64,000 nucleotides of DNA from Galdieria partita (GCA_025991245.1 BQMJ01000036.1:124001-188000), one strand, 5' to 3'. Counted from the first letter of the stretch, positions 32,373 through 45,161 are shown. A program made the numbers and translations. The notes: generated by a model not told the origin, from the letters alone.

Positions 32373-35172
32373 ATGGAACAAAAGAATTGGAAAGCCTTTG
32401 GACTATCGAAACGTTCAACAGAGAGGTTCACGTCCCATTGGAAAGAACCAAAAAGTTCAAGTCGAATATCCAATAGAGAAGAACGAACACAGTGGAGTGA
32501 AACGAAGCAGTGGTTACACGTTGGTTTCATTCTGTTGACTAGTTCGTTCCTGATAGGGTTAAGTTACTGGGGTTGGAGCCATGAACCGCAGATTGTATCC
32601 GATAATGAAGCTACATTGGGTTATTTTTCAGCAGAAAGAGCTTTTCAACATGTCGATTATCTTTCTTCCAAGATTGGACCAAGAGCGTTTGGAACGAGAT
32701 CCTTGGAAAGTGCCCAAAAATATATTTGGCAGCAAGTTGAGAAAATACAACAATATGCTCGAGATCATTCTGCCGACTATAGTTTGCAACTGGAGTGGCA
32801 AACGGTTAGTGGGACACATATTACGCAGAGACATGGTCGTTCTTTAAGTACCTCTTGTTATACGTATCAGAATGTCACCAATATTATTGCGATATTATGC
32901 AATAAAAAGGTTTGTGATTTGCGAGAAGAACGAGACCGTAGCTTGTTGGTAGTGAATGGACATGTGGATTCTGCAATTGGCTCTCCTGGTGCTAGTGATG
33001 ATGCCATAGCATGTGGTGTTATGCTAGAAATGCTCTTCTCATGGATACGCAATCCGAATAGAAACAAGTTGAAACATCCTGTTATCTTTTTGTTCAACGG
33101 AGCTGAAGAAACTTTTCTGAATGGAGCACATGGCTTTGTAACTGGTTGGAAGTGGATTGCCAAAGTGGGTGCACTACTGAATTTGGAAAGTAGTGGATCT
33201 GGAGGACTAGCATTGTTGTTTCGTAGTGGACCTAAGAATGCATGGTTATCAAAAGCTTATGCCAAAGCAGTTACTAGACCTCATGCTTCAGTCGTTGCTC
33301 AGGATATATTTGAAAAGGAATTGATTCCTTCGGAAACGGATTTCAGAGTATTTTGGGAGTTTGCTTCGATTCCTGGAATTGATTTGGCCAATTACATAAA
33401 TGGAGAGGTAAGGACAATTGTTGGTAGAATAAGTATAATTGAAAAGTATTTAGACATATCATACTCGTCGAGATGCCATAGACAGAGTAACTTGGGGTCT
33501 TGTTCAACATATGGGAGATAGTGCCGTACAACTTGTGGAACAGTTGGTTGCTAAGGAAGATATGATTGTCGATGCTTATGAACATTTTGAGTATCAGGTA
33601 GATTGACTTGAAGTACTTGTAGCTTTGTATATAATCGAATGTATATAGGATGAGAAATCGATTTATTATGATGTATTGGGTCTCATAACCGTATATGGTT
33701 TGGAAAAATACTGGAATGTATGTTTTATCATTCTATTGGTTTTGACATTTCAGTTGGTTATGAAGCGAGTAAGAAATGGGCGGGTTAACTATTCGTTGGT
33801 TTTATGTTTTTATCCTGTTTGGATAGTGAGTTGTATGTTGACTTTCCTAGTGAGCGTATCTTTTGGTTGGTTTTTACATTCTGTTTTGAAAAGAAGTATG
33901 TCGTGGTATGGTAAGGTCGGATTGGCTGAATGGATATTTGGTAGTTTGGGACTAGCTCTTGTGATGAAATTGCTTCCTTTACTATTGAGTTATATTTCTA
34001 TGTGGATGGCTGGTAGGAAAGTTGACAATGTTTCTTCATTTTTTGTGTCAACCAAGAGCACCATATATGAACCTATTTGGTTGTCTTATATGTTGTTTGA
34101 AGCGACAATGCTCGTTTTATTCGTTTCTTTCCGTTTAAGGTTGTCCTATTTACCTGCTTGGGATGTCTTGTGTTCACTGTTGGTTGGTCATCTTTTACCT
34201 TTGGGAGACAAACGATGGCAGTTTATGATAAGTATTATTCACTTTATTCCAATTGCATTGTTTCGTTTGCCTTGTGGATATATGGCTATTGCAACTTTTG
34301 TGCCTATGATGGGACGTATAGGTGACCGAATGATTTCGGATATGATTATTGGTGGCTTATGTTCCCTTTTCACTGTACTCTCAAGCTTCCCTTTGATTAT
34401 CGGTTGTATGTCGTATTCTGCTCCTTTTCATTACATCAAGCGTCTAGTTGCTCTATTATTTTGTTGTTCTCTGGTTCTGGTTACCATGATAAGAATTCCT
34501 TATGATGCAGATAGATATCCAAAGAGACTCTATTGCAATCATTTACGAGTCATGGATACCAACGGCCAAATAGAGCAACAAGGTTTATTTCTGAGAGGTT
34601 TAGATGCACGTAAAGTATCACCGCATAGTTGGTACAACGATATGCCAAGTATTCAATCCTTTTTGAATGAAACAAAGTTTGAATGGGGCTATATGTCTTC
34701 TGATCCTTGGAATGATGATGCAAAGAAGAAAGAAAGTCACCCTGTTGTAAGTTGTACGTTGCCATTATCCACTAAACCATGGAAAGAGAATGCTGCCCCT
34801 CAACTAGTTGTTTTGGAAGATTCTTGGAATGATGAACAACGTGTGGTTAGAGTGAAATTATCTTTTCCTGGAGGAAATATGGCTCGATTCTCATTCAATG
34901 CTAGTCTTTTGAATTGGTCACTTTCTAGTAGGCTTCCTCGTCCCAATTCCAAAGGTTTTATGACTGTTCGTCATTTAAGATGTCATGATTGCGATGACTT
35001 TGAGTTTTCATTCACTACCAAGGATCGAAAAGCTATTGCCTTTGACCTTGTCAATATATTGTTTTCATGGGATAAGGAACTTGAACAATTACAATCCATG
35101 TTGCCTGTTTATGTAACTATGAATCACTGCCAATCCTATTGTTCTAGTTTCCTTGTCAGTCATGATGAATGA
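32373..35172 (+). CDS. ER membrane M28 metallopeptidase, copy B (ERMP1-like)
   Basis: Exons 32373..33407, 33454..33597 and 33649..35172, giving 900 residues. It is a paralogue of the preceding gene: same order (YWGWSHEP after the first span, NGHVDSAIGSPGASDDA, LFNGAEETFLNGAHGF, NLESSGSGGL, VVAQDIFEKELIPSETDFR) and identical intron positions and phases (after N-G-E/Q and after the next exon, both phase 0). All zinc-ligand positions and the GASDDA motif are intact. The two copies have clearly diverged in their membrane halves, so the duplication is not recent. The 93-bp spacer between copies is too short for an elaborate promoter. Confidence 0.9.
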
Positions 35173-35281
35173 GTTACCTGAAGAGATCAGGCTGATGGTT
35201 TTAGTGGAAAAGTACTCCTCTTTATGTGGCTAGAGAAGTTTGTTCATAGTAAAGACTCGTTGGAACAACTCCAACTCACAA

Positions 35282-36544
35282 ATGGTGGTGCAAAGAGGGA
35301 AGAATGGATTCACCAATGACAGCAGTAAAGCGGATCCAACAACACAACAGACAATGATATCTTCTCCCAAGTCAACCTCACAACAACCTATGGCTTCGCA
35401 ATCTTTGCCTTGTTCTCCTTTGCTTTCTTCGTCGTTATCCTTGCGAGCCAAAACTTGTTGGTTTACATTACCGTGTGTGTTTACACCTCTACTTTCACAA
35501 GAAAACAAAAGAATGATGCACACCCGAATCCCCAAACGAGCTGTTTTAGCTGCTTTGAAAGCTACCCAAAAGATATTGTATTTGTATGTAGCTCTGGACG
35601 CAGCAACCTGGCCTGCAACAGCTCGATACATTCTCTCTGCGTTATATTCTATGGTCATAGAAAGTGGAAAAACACGTTTAGACTGCAAAGTTGTGTTTCA
35701 GTATTCGCAAGGGGCTGTCAAAGGAGTTTCTCCGACACGAGACGAAGAGTTGTTTTCCATAGCGGAGGATGGGAAGGAAAGCAGTTTTACTTGTGAAGAG
35801 GGCAATGTGGGTTGGAAAATAGAGGATGTGGAGTATTTGGATAGTGTTGACGCAGCGTTGACCATTCCTGGGGATGTGGCTAGTATTCGACGTTATTTTC
35901 GGATGGGAGTAGCTGCAGTAGAGTTGACGTTGTCAGGAGAAGAAGATGACAAGAAGGAGGAAGAGTTTGTAGAAAAAGTGGTGGATGAGAAGGAACCTGG
36001 TGATCTTTATCGAGTATTTGTTGAGCAAGAAGAAGGTTGCTCCAGTGCACCCTATGAAGTAGTAGCGGTAGGGGGTACGTTTGATCGTTTGCACGCAGGG
36101 CATCGTTTATTGTTGAGTGTAGCTGCCTGGAACTGTCGTCGGCATTTGAGAATTGGTGTAACGGGACCTTCTTTGTTAGCGAATAAGCAATGGAAGGAGT
36201 TGATTGAGCCCTTTGAACAGAGAGTCGCTCAAGTTGTACAATTTGTAAAGAGCATTCGCCCGCATTCGTTGTGTGTGACAGCCGTGGAGTTGAATGACGT
36301 GGAAGGACCTACTATAGAAGATGGTAGTATCCAAGCTCTTGTCGTTTCAGAAGAAACATATGCTCATTCTCAATCGGTGAATCCTAAACGAATGGAAAGA
36401 GGGTTGAAGCCTTTAGATATCCTTTCTGTGAATGTCTTGTCGTTTACGAAAAGAATGGGTACGAGTGAAAAGCTTAGTTCTACCAAGTTGAGGGAAATGG
36501 AAGCCAAGAAAAGGGTGTTGATGGAACAAATATCGTTGTCATAG
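35282..36544 (+). CDS. Phosphopantetheine adenylyltransferase (eukaryotic type)
   Basis: An intronless frame of 420 residues from the ATG at 35282. The C-terminal 160 residues form the nucleotidyltransferase: AVGGTFDRLHAGHRLLL near residue 263 holds the T/HxGH motif, followed by RIGVTGPSLLANK and the SSTKLRE motif near 398 (ISTxxR-like). This enzyme makes dephospho-CoA from 4'-phosphopantetheine and ATP, step four of CoA synthesis. There is no dephospho-CoA kinase domain, so it resembles the stand-alone yeast Cab4 and plant enzyme rather than animal COASY. The N-terminal 250 residues are poorly conserved. Confidence 0.88.
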   Translation: MVVQRGKNGFTNDSSKADPTTQQTMISSPKSTSQQPMASQSLPCSPLLSSSLSLRAKTCWFTLPCVFTPLLSQENKRMMHTRIPKRAVLAALKATQKILYLYVALDAATWPATARYILSALYSMVIESGKTRLDCKVVFQYSQGAVKGVSPTRDEELFSIAEDGKESSFTCEEGNVGWKIEDVEYLDSVDAALTIPGDVASIRRYFRMGVAAVELTLSGEEDDKKEEEFVEKVVDEKEPGDLYRVFVEQEEGCSSAPYEVVAVGGTFDRLHAGHRLLLSVAAWNCRRHLRIGVTGPSLLANKQWKELIEPFEQRVAQVVQFVKSIRPHSLCVTAVELNDVEGPTIEDGSIQALVVSEETYAHSQSVNPKRMERGLKPLDILSVNVLSFTKRMGTSEKLSSTKLREMEAKKRVLMEQISLS

Positions 36545-36689
36545 ATGATACTTATGGTCAACGATTGGAAGGAAGAATGAAACGTGGGATCGAGACAAGT
36601 GAGAGAGTGTAGACTAGTGTCGTTCAACTGGCATGAATGTTTTCCTTTTCACAAATGTTTCCCAACTCGAGTATAGCAGACAACCCTTT

Positions 36690-38112
36690 TTATTTATAGT
36701 AATGAGTAGAAACAAATGGCATTTTCACCAATTCACCTGAAACTTTCTTTTGTCTTATTTCCACTTGAATAAGAGTGCCTGACTTTTGATATTTCTTTTC
36801 CACATAACCCATTCCAATAGGTTTACCCAGACATGGACTAAACACACCACTCGTTACTTGTCCAACCACTCGATCATCCACAAAGATACTTTCATGACCT
36901 CGAGCAGGAGCTCCTTGTAAAATAAACCCCACTCGACGACGTTCAACTCCTTCCTTCAACTGCTTTAATATTACTTTATCCCCTAAGAAACCTCCACTTT
37001 CCTATATATATATTCAAATTTATCACTCCATGATTGTATCCAAACCAACTCACTCGACGACTCTTTGCAATAGTCCAACTCAGAGAAGCTTCTACTGGAG
37101 TTGTGCGATCATCTATATCCTGACCATAAAGACATAACCCTGCTTCCAACCTCAAACTATCTCTAGCTCCCAATCCACTTGGCCTAACCATAGAAGAATC
37201 ACATAAACTATCAAATATTTTTGGAATGGAATCATTAGGCACCGATATCTCAAATCCGTCTTCCCCTGTATAACCACAACGACTCACCAAACACTCCACA
37301 TCATCAACCCACATCACGCGAGCATTCATAAACTGCAACTCGGTCAAGTCTTCAGTTACATGTTTGGATAGTACTTTCATCGCATGAGGACCTTGCAACG
37401 CAACTAGACCTCTGTGTTCTTGCAGTTCGATGATCACCTCTTCACCTTTATTGCGTGCTTGTTCTGCATAATATTGTAGATGGGATATGTCTTTGTCACG
37501 ACAACAAGCATTGATCACCATATTACTATATCCCATATGAATATATCACGTGGCATCAAGGCAATCACTTACATATGATCACCCATATTGGTAACTATTG
37601 TGTCGTCGATGATACCGCCTTGTTCATTGGTCAATAGGGACAAGACAGCGTGATAAGGAGGAAGTGCAGCTATATCCCCTACAACAAGGCGCTCTAAAAA
37701 GGAAACACGATGTCGACCATAAATACTTTCAACAAGATAAGTGATCGATTGCAAAATGATTCCTGCTTACCGAACTTGACCCATATGGGATACATCAAAT
37801 AGACCGGCACTTTTTCTTACAAACAAGTGATTATCTCTTATACCATCAGTGTATTGCAAAGGCATTTCGTATCCACAAAACTCTGTCATCTTTGCCCCAT
37901 ATTTTAGGTGAGTATCATAAAGTGCCGTCTTTTTGAGTCCTGTAGAAGTTTCTGTAACAAAAGTACGTTTGATAAAAGCACAAGGAGCATAAAGTTTATG
38001 CAATAAACCTTTGGACTAGAGAAAATACAGTATCAATCATATAGGATGGACGATATAGAAAAGATATTCTTTTTCTTACATCACAGAAACGAAACCAGCC
38101 AACGCCTCTCAT
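36690..38112 (-). CDS. GCVT: Glycine cleavage system T-protein (aminomethyltransferase)
   Basis: Five exons, complement(36690..37001,37054..37525,37573..37725,37771..38015,38080..38112), giving 404 residues (human 403). Exon 1 supplies only [11 protein letters not shown], the start of a basic mitochondrial presequence that continues [10 protein letters not shown]. Mature landmarks: [67 protein letters not shown] and the C-terminal [12 protein letters not shown]...GMGYV. T-protein transfers the aminomethyl carbon from H-protein to tetrahydrofolate, releasing ammonia; in photosynthetic cells it is needed for photorespiration. The folate-site Asp in the DVSH region is kept. It converges with the PPAT gene. 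Confidence 0.95.
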
Positions 38113-38227
38113 GACCCAATTCACCCAAAAATGACATGGACAATGCTGTGGTTGCTCATCCATCAATGAATGGCCACAACATTCCTTCATTCTATACATA
38201 TATTGTACACTTCTCTGGTGAATTTCA

Positions 38228-41200
38228 TCAACCATTCAATAAATCATCTACACTTGGTTTGCTCTTCTTTGAATCCATCGACTCTTCATTTATCAACAAA
38301 TCATCAAAGCTCCTTTGTAGAATAGCCGAATCCTTAGAGTTGGATTCACTCGGTTGATAATCCAAGTCAATAAGAGATGAAGAATCATAGCCATCTTGTT
38401 TGTTCATATTATGCAATATTTCTTCTTCTTCTTCTACTGATGACTCCGATGATGTTGGCTCTTCAGCAGATACTCTTACTTGATTCTTATAACTCAAGTC
38501 ATCTGTAGAATTCATAGGAGTGGATACAGCACATTCCTCGTGACTTTGTGGAGTATCAAATGCATCTGAACCACTTCGATGTCGATTACGAAATATATTG
38601 GTTACTTTACCTACCCATTTACGAACTTTTTTCTTGTTGGTTCGTTTGATATGTGGAGAACGATGACTGGATGGAATAGAAACATGAGATTGGCTATCCC
38701 ATTGTGTAGAGTTCATTTCATCCCTATTGGAAGAAGACTGACAACTGTTCTTATCATCCAAAGTTTCTGTCATGGGCATCTTTTGTATTTGTAAGCAACC
38801 AGATAAACGTCCAGCATAAACGCCACCCAATCGAATAGGAATATCAAAGTTTCCTGATGCATAAAGTGGTAAAATAAAATATCCCGCTGCTATATCTTCC
38901 ACAAAAGGTGTCTCAATCATAACACGGCCTAATAAATATGGATCACAAAGGTCTGCCACATCTTGGGTCAATAGCATTCGAACCAATACCACTTCCGACC
39001 AATAAGGTTGATTACCACGTTGGACTACCTTGGTCGTCACTCCATCTTCAACCCAATCATTTTCAAATGTTAAATAGAAACTCAATGGAAGTCCAGGGTC
39101 TGTGCCTGGAGGAAGACGAAGATTGCTGGCAGCTAAATGAGAAATCCAAATATCACAAATATATATGTCTTTGGTCAACTGAGGCAATGGTCTACCGGGT
39201 ATATATTCATCTACAAGTGGCTGTACAAGTAAATGATTAGCACTATGAAATGGAATTCTTTCATGAAGTTTCAAGTTCTCTAAATACTCCCAACCAGGAA
39301 AAGAATTTCTCATCAAAGATATTCCACTTTCTAATGTCATTACTTGTGAGCCATCAGCCATTTGAGCCCATATGGGATGGCCTTGTGCATTCTTCCTTGA
39401 CCAATGAAGATCTCCACGAACAGTGCCACTCAAATAGAAATAAGGAAACTGATTAGTAATATCAAAGTCTGGTCTTCCTACTCTTAAATGGGTTAAGACA
39501 TCAAACAATTCACGTGGACCCTATCCATATGTTATTCATCATCATACAAATATCCAATCAAATGAATCTTACCTCCACATGAACACCTACAAAACACAAG
39601 GCAACTCCAGAAACTTCCAAACAAATAGCAACTCCTCCATTATGACTATTTGATTTATCTAAACGAGTGTTGTTGTAGATATCCGAATGAGGATTCATCA
39701 GAGATGATCGACTAGTCATACTGGAACGATATGCATGTTCATTCACTTCCATAATCAAGCCTTTAGAAATATTGCCTTTCACAAAGACAGCCATAGCTGG
39801 TCCTAATATTCTATCTGCAGCAATAGCACTGATTAAACGATAACCAAATGTATCCATATCTAAAGGAACCGCTGCCAAACCGTATTTACGACTATTCGGA
39901 CCAGGTGAAGGAACCACAAGACAAAGTACTTCAATATCATTGGAATGACTTTCATCCGAGTGAAATTGTTCATCATAATAAGGAATATTCCATTCACTCA
40001 AACTGGAGGGTGCTTCATGACAAGTAGAGAATACTCGGACTCTTATGCGTTGACCATATCCTGGAATAGATAAATCCGACCAACTTACTAAAGCTCTTAA
40101 GAATCGTTCTCTAGCCGCTGGACCTCCTTTGTGAAAATGCAAGTCCAAAGGATTGGCTATAGGAAGAGATTCGGGATAGACAGACTCATCAAACCACAAT
40201 CTAAGCCTAGCCTTGCCTGAAGTTGATAAACGCTTACTCCATTGCAGAAAACTCTTTCTCGGATATTCATAATGAATACCTTCAGGAGATGTCACTACCA
40301 TTCCTTGTTCTCTCAACTCAACCATAACATATTGTTTATCTCCTCCTGGAGACAAACGTTGAACATTGTTATATCTACTCCATAATAAAGTACGTGAAAA
40401 TGCTGATTGAGTTACCGCAACTCCTAACCATAAGTCCATAGCATCTTGTCGTTCTTCATCCACAAAATTCTTATAATACATTCTCATCACTGAATTGACT
40501 CCATCTTTGAATAGTCCTTTGGTTGAACGCTTTCCAGAACGTGTATAATCGGTTTTCAAAGCTCCAGTTCCCTTTTGATCAATCATTCCATATCATCTAG
40601 TTGTATATTTGAAATACTTACTGCATATTGTTTGGATAATATATCGGCATTATTCGACCATATCTTATTAAACTGAGTTTCACTCGTTGTTTCTAAACGA
40701 GAAGGTCCCACTAGGTTGTTAGGTCTCGTCTTATTCCAATGCATCCCAGCAATAAAAACTGATTTGGCTTGAGGTATTAATAAATGTCGAGCAATCGCAC
40801 TCTGAGCTACATTCGTTCGGTCCAAACAATCGACACAATTGACACGAAATACTCCATCTTGTAAACTACGAACTGTACAATTGCCCTCATCTTGACTGTG
40901 CAATACAAAGAATTTCTGTCTACTAGCAAAACTTTTGACTTGCGCAAGTAAAGTTTGCATCCCGTGTTCCCAATCTGTTCCAGAACAATGATTATGAAAG
41001 TCAAATGAAACAAGTTGTGGGCGATAGAAAGGAGATACATTATCTGAAGTTAACTGAGAACATAGTTCATCCATATCCAACTCAAAATGTCTAGCATAAG
41101 TAGCAGCTAATATTGCTTCGGAACCAGTTTGATCGACCAAAGAGAGTGCTACCAAAGAGCCATAGGAACGAATAAGGTTTTGAAAATGTTTTCGAAAACT

Positions 41201-42203
41201 TTGTCTACACAAGTCAAGTGGTGCATCCAATTCAGGAGGAGGTTTGACGGAGCCCTTATTTTGTCTCCAGAAAACAGGAACAGAACCTCGAATGATCACA
41301 AAAGATGAAAAAGAACTATTCTTTCTTCCAGAAGAGGACTTCCAAATAATTTGTTCAGTTTCAACGAAATTGGCGACATCTCCTCTTCGGTCAATTCCAC
41401 GAGTGATGTATCGCAAACCAGCTCTCTTTCTACTTCGACGACTGATCAATGTCATCATAAAAGGTTCAGATTCATTCCCTTTCCAATCTTCTAAAGCACT
41501 ATTTGTATGTTCATGACATACCAATTGCAATTCTGTCGTTTCCACAAACCCATAAATAGTCTTCAAGCACCAATCACTACAAGTAGTGCCCAAATATTCA
41601 CAAAGACGATAATTCCACCAAAACGAAAAACTATCAGAAGATATATTGCTGGAAGAATATTGTTTCTGTAGTCTTCTAGTCAAGTCACACTCTACTGAGA
41701 AAAAAACGTGCCCAGACTCCAACAGTTTGGTTTGTGATACACCCAATTCTCTGTCTGCTTTAGTATCAGCACCTACAAATAACTTTGCAAAACGAATCTA
41801 ATGACATAAAATATATACAATTGGAATATACATATCTTTAACAACTCACCTTGACAATGGCATAAATTGGAATAGCACCTGGGAGTTGACCTACTCGTTT
41901 CACTTGTAACGCAAATATAGCAAATGGTCCACTAAATAACTGTAAAACTCCCAAAAATCCAACAGCTGCTTCCACACCCAGTGGCCTGCCGTTGGGTTCT
42001 TTGGTTGTCTCTATGGGTTGACCATCAAAAGGAAGGACTAGAAAGGAAGTTTCAACATCTTGTCCTACAGAATTTGGTGTGGCAAGTTGATTGGTTGCGT
42101 CAATTATAGCGTTAATATCGCTCAAGTCTGTGTTGTTTATAAACGAACGAATATTTTGTATAACAATACGGTCTGGATAATACAGAATACGTATAGGAGC
42201 CAT
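38228..42203 (-). CDS. Synaptojanin-like SAC phosphoinositide phosphatase with 5-phosphatase-like and C2 regions
   Basis: Four exons, complement(38228..39520,39573..40571,40622..41797,41850..42203), giving 1273 residues. Residues about 40-510 are a SAC domain with catalytic CX5R in [17 protein letters not shown], followed by [15 protein letters not shown]. Residues about 600-790 look like an inositol 5-phosphatase ([56 protein letters not shown]), but the family's WxGDxNxR and PxWCDRIL motifs are not seen. A C2-type domain follows (about 900-1000), then an acidic tail with LIDLD, which fits the clathrin-box pattern, and DDLLNG. SAC domains remove phosphates from PI4P and PI(3,5)P2. Role in endocytosis is inferred. 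Confidence 0.82.
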
Positions 42204-42336
42204 TTGTTGCAAGTTTCCCAACAACCAGCAATGGCCAAAAGTAAAAAGTAGTTTACGGAAGAATATCATATCCGTTAGGACTATATGGACCAAGTATTTC
42301 AACACAAAAAGTTCCTACTCGTTGACTATTTATTTA

Positions 42337-42651
42337 TTAGTATCTTTCGTGCGCACCACAGCCTCTAATTCCCGTTCCGACAGCAAGGAAAAAACCAAAA
42401 GCAATACCAGCTCCAACTGTACTTCTTAAAGCCAATCCAATTCTCTACCCAACATAGAAATATTTAACTAAATGGCAACGTACATAACACTCATACTTCG
42501 TATTCTCATTACTTACCTGTGGCCCTGTCAATCCTTTATGTCGGAAGGCTTCAAAACCTCCATATAAAAGACCAAACGATCCACCTACCATACTACCCAG
42601 TAAAGCACCCATTTGTATTTTTCTCATACAATCTCTAGTTTCTGGACTCAT
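42337..42651 (-). CDS. ROMO1 / Mgr2 family mitochondrial inner-membrane protein
   Basis: Two exons, complement(42337..42444,42517..42651), giving 80 residues (human ROMO1 79). It has two glycine-zipper membrane helices: KIQMGALLGSMVGGSFGLLY and STVGAGIAFGFFLAVGTGIR, ending CGAHERY. ROMO1/Mgr2 couples to the TIM23 translocase and gates lateral release of proteins into the inner membrane. A TIM23 gene lies 4.3 kb away in this window, which may be chance. The 72-nt intron is GT-AG. Confidence 0.88.
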
Positions 42652-42979
42652 ACTGACAATCACTCGAACCAATCGTCAACTTGAGTACTACCAATCTTCC
42701 CCTCCCTATGAGGCTGGCCGCAATCATTTATTCCTTTCTTCATAAGCTATTTATATATATATTATATTATATTGAAAAAGAGAGAGGAAATATCATAAAA
42801 GAGAGAAACAATCCACAATAGGAAACCTCAACTACAAAGACTAGTATGATATCAAAATACAGTAATTTACTGATACAAAGTATCTAGTCTTGTATTATCT
42901 CCAAACCACGCTAGGAGCAAAGTTATTCGCTATCGCCCAACTAAAGCAGAAACCTATCACGATATGAATACAACTGTAT
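42652..42979. other. Low-complexity AT spacer
   Basis: About 330 bp between two small minus-strand genes, with a TATATATATTATATTATATT tract near 42750. No gene or RNA recognised; it holds the 5' flank of ROMO1 and the 3' flank of the next gene. Confidence 0.5.
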
Positions 42980-43201
42980 TCACAGACTCGAGTCAGAATC
43001 CTTCCAGGGCTGGGAGTTGTCAACTAGTAGACCCTTTTCTGGCTTTGATATATTCGTAGAACCTTGTCTTTCAATATCCTTTCCTGGTTGATAATATTGC
43101 CAAAGAGAATATCCCATAAGAGGTAAAGTGAAAAAGGCGCCAAAGATAGTCACTCGATTACCACTTTTCGTCTTCCAACTAAGCGGGCCAAATATGACCA
43201 T
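42980..43201 (-). CDS. Small one-membrane-span protein (73 residues)
   Basis: An intronless frame from ATG at 43201. Residues about 17-38 form one hydrophobic span (RVTIFGAFFTLPLMGYSLW), preceded by a short basic head and followed by a polar tail ending WKDSDSSL. Size and layout recall accessory subunits of respiratory complexes, but I cannot place it in a family. It stands between ROMO1 and a divergent sugar transporter, with its own AT-rich 5' flank. Confidence 0.6.
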   Translation of the reverse strand: MVIFGPLSWKTKSGNRVTIFGAFFTLPLMGYSLWQYYQPGKDIERQGSTNISKPEKGLLVDNSQPWKDSDSSL

Positions 43202-43455
43202 TATTCGACAATCTAAAATGACAAAGTATTGAATCTAACCGTCTATGGTCATAGTATATATATCTTGCAATTCTCCATTGCACTTTACAAAGCATACAAG
43301 TATACAGCTCATTATTTTCCTTTTTATATGTATTGTATAATATATATCCTATGCCTATAGAGATATCTTTCTCGGTATTTATTTATCTATTTATATATAT
43401 ATATATGTAACTTGTCCAAGTGACATTTGTTGAATTGCTGCAATTAGGTTGTTGG

Positions 43456-45065
43456 ATGATGCAAGTCGATGTTAGTAATGAGGAGATCGTCAATACATCC
43501 ATGGAATATTCACAACTAGACTATGGAGACAGAATTCAAGAGTTGGAAAGTCAGACAAGTGGAAAAAAGAGTATAGTACTGTTATCTTTGTTTCCAAAGC
43601 CTCAGTATGTATTGTATTATTTGGGACTGTTCATTTGTGTGGGAGGCTTCATATATGGTTTGAATGTGAGTCTAATCAGTGGAGCTTTATTGTTTCTGAA
43701 AACAGATATGAACCTTGATACTCCTCAAGAATCCCTTGTTTCAAGTGGTATGTCTTTGGGTGGTATTGGTGGTGCTTTGCTGTAAGTTGTGCTCTCCTAT
43801 TTATGGAAATGACTCTTATTTATAATTGTAGAGCAATACCTTGTAATGAATATTTGGGTAGAAAGCATAGTATATTGATTGCCTGTCTATTTTACACCAT
43901 CGGTGCAATATTGGAGGCTTCTTCTCAAAGTTATGGAGAAATGGTTGCCGGTAGAGTTATTCTTGGTATGGGAGTTGCTCTAGGCACTATGACTATACCT
44001 ATTTATGCCTCGGAGTGTTTTCCTAAGAGCAAAAGAGGTGCTATAGTATCACTTTATACAGTCATGATCATGTTGGGTATATTGTCTGGTTATATAGTGA
44101 GTGCGATATTTCTTCACGTGGTTGGCACTTGGAGATATATTCTTGGTTCTTCTTTAGTATTTTCTTCCTTGTTGATGTTGGGAGTTTTATTCTTTCCCGA
44201 AAGTCCTCGTTGGTTGATGAGAAAGGATGCATTGTTGAATGCCTACATTACTTGGAAAGGTCTTCGAGGATTGGATAGAGTTGAAGAACGAGAAGAATTT
44301 TTGATGATGGAAAAAGTGTGTCATACGGAGAAAGAAGCTTCTAAAGGTCGATGGATATGGTTAGATTTCTATCGAATTCCTTATTGTCGCAAAGCATGTA
44401 TTCATGGAGTATTATTAATGTTCTTTCAACAGTTTTCGGGTACCAATTCTATTCTTTATTTTCTTGGCAGTATGTATAGGAAAGCAGGACTTTCCGTTCA
44501 TGACTCTATCTATATTAGTATGATTGGAGGTGGAACTTTATTTCTTTCTTCCATACCAGCTATTTATATGGTGGATCGATATGGAAGAAGACCCCTTTTA
44601 TTGATTCTTACTCCCGGAGTTATAATAGGATTGATATTTATTGGTTGTTCCTTTTTTAGTTGTTGTACCCAGTCATTGGTTGCCATATATACTGTTGGAG
44701 TTGTATTATTTTATATATTTTGGGGTTCTTCCTTAGGCCCTGTTCCATTTGTTATGAATGCTGAACTTTATCCCAATTACTTGAGAAGTTATGGAATGAG
44801 TTTGGGAATTCTTTCCAATTTTATTGGCAACTGGATAACTTCTTATGCCTTTTTAGAAATGACTCGTGCAATGACCAAACCTGGAACTTTTATAGGTTTC
44901 TATGGTGGAATAACTGCAATAGGTTGGTTCTATTTCCTATTGTTGGTTCCAGAAACCAAAAACTTATCTTTGGAAGAAATCAAAGATATTTTGGATCGTC
45001 CTTGGAAGGATATTTTGTTACAAAATGTACAAAGAATGGCTTCCATCGTATCTTTTCAACAATAG
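43456..45065 (+). CDS. MFS sugar porter (hexose/polyol transporter family)
   Basis: Exons 43456..43781 and 43832..45065, giving 519 residues with 12 predicted membrane spans. Sugar-porter signatures are seen in order: LGRKHS after span 2, GRVILGMGVALGTMTIP, FPESPRWLMR after span 6, the FQQFSGTNSILYF motif of span 7, VDRYGRRPLL after span 8, and VPETKNLSLEEI after span 12. The substrate cannot be told from sequence; related proteins carry hexoses, pentoses, polyols or myo-inositol with protons. Two adjacent ATGs (43456, 43459) are equal candidates. Such transporters are numerous in heterotrophic red algae. Confidence 0.9.
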
Positions 45066-45161
45066 TGCAATTCCTCATCATCATCATCATCATCCACTTC
45101 ATGTGGGAAGATTCGAAGATGTTATTGTATGGATTCGATTCATAGAACAAAAGAGCCCTTG

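Noticed and set aside
42740-42775. TATATATATTATATTATATT tract as a possible structural element
   Set aside because: Ordinary low-complexity AT sequence; no larger inverted repeat.
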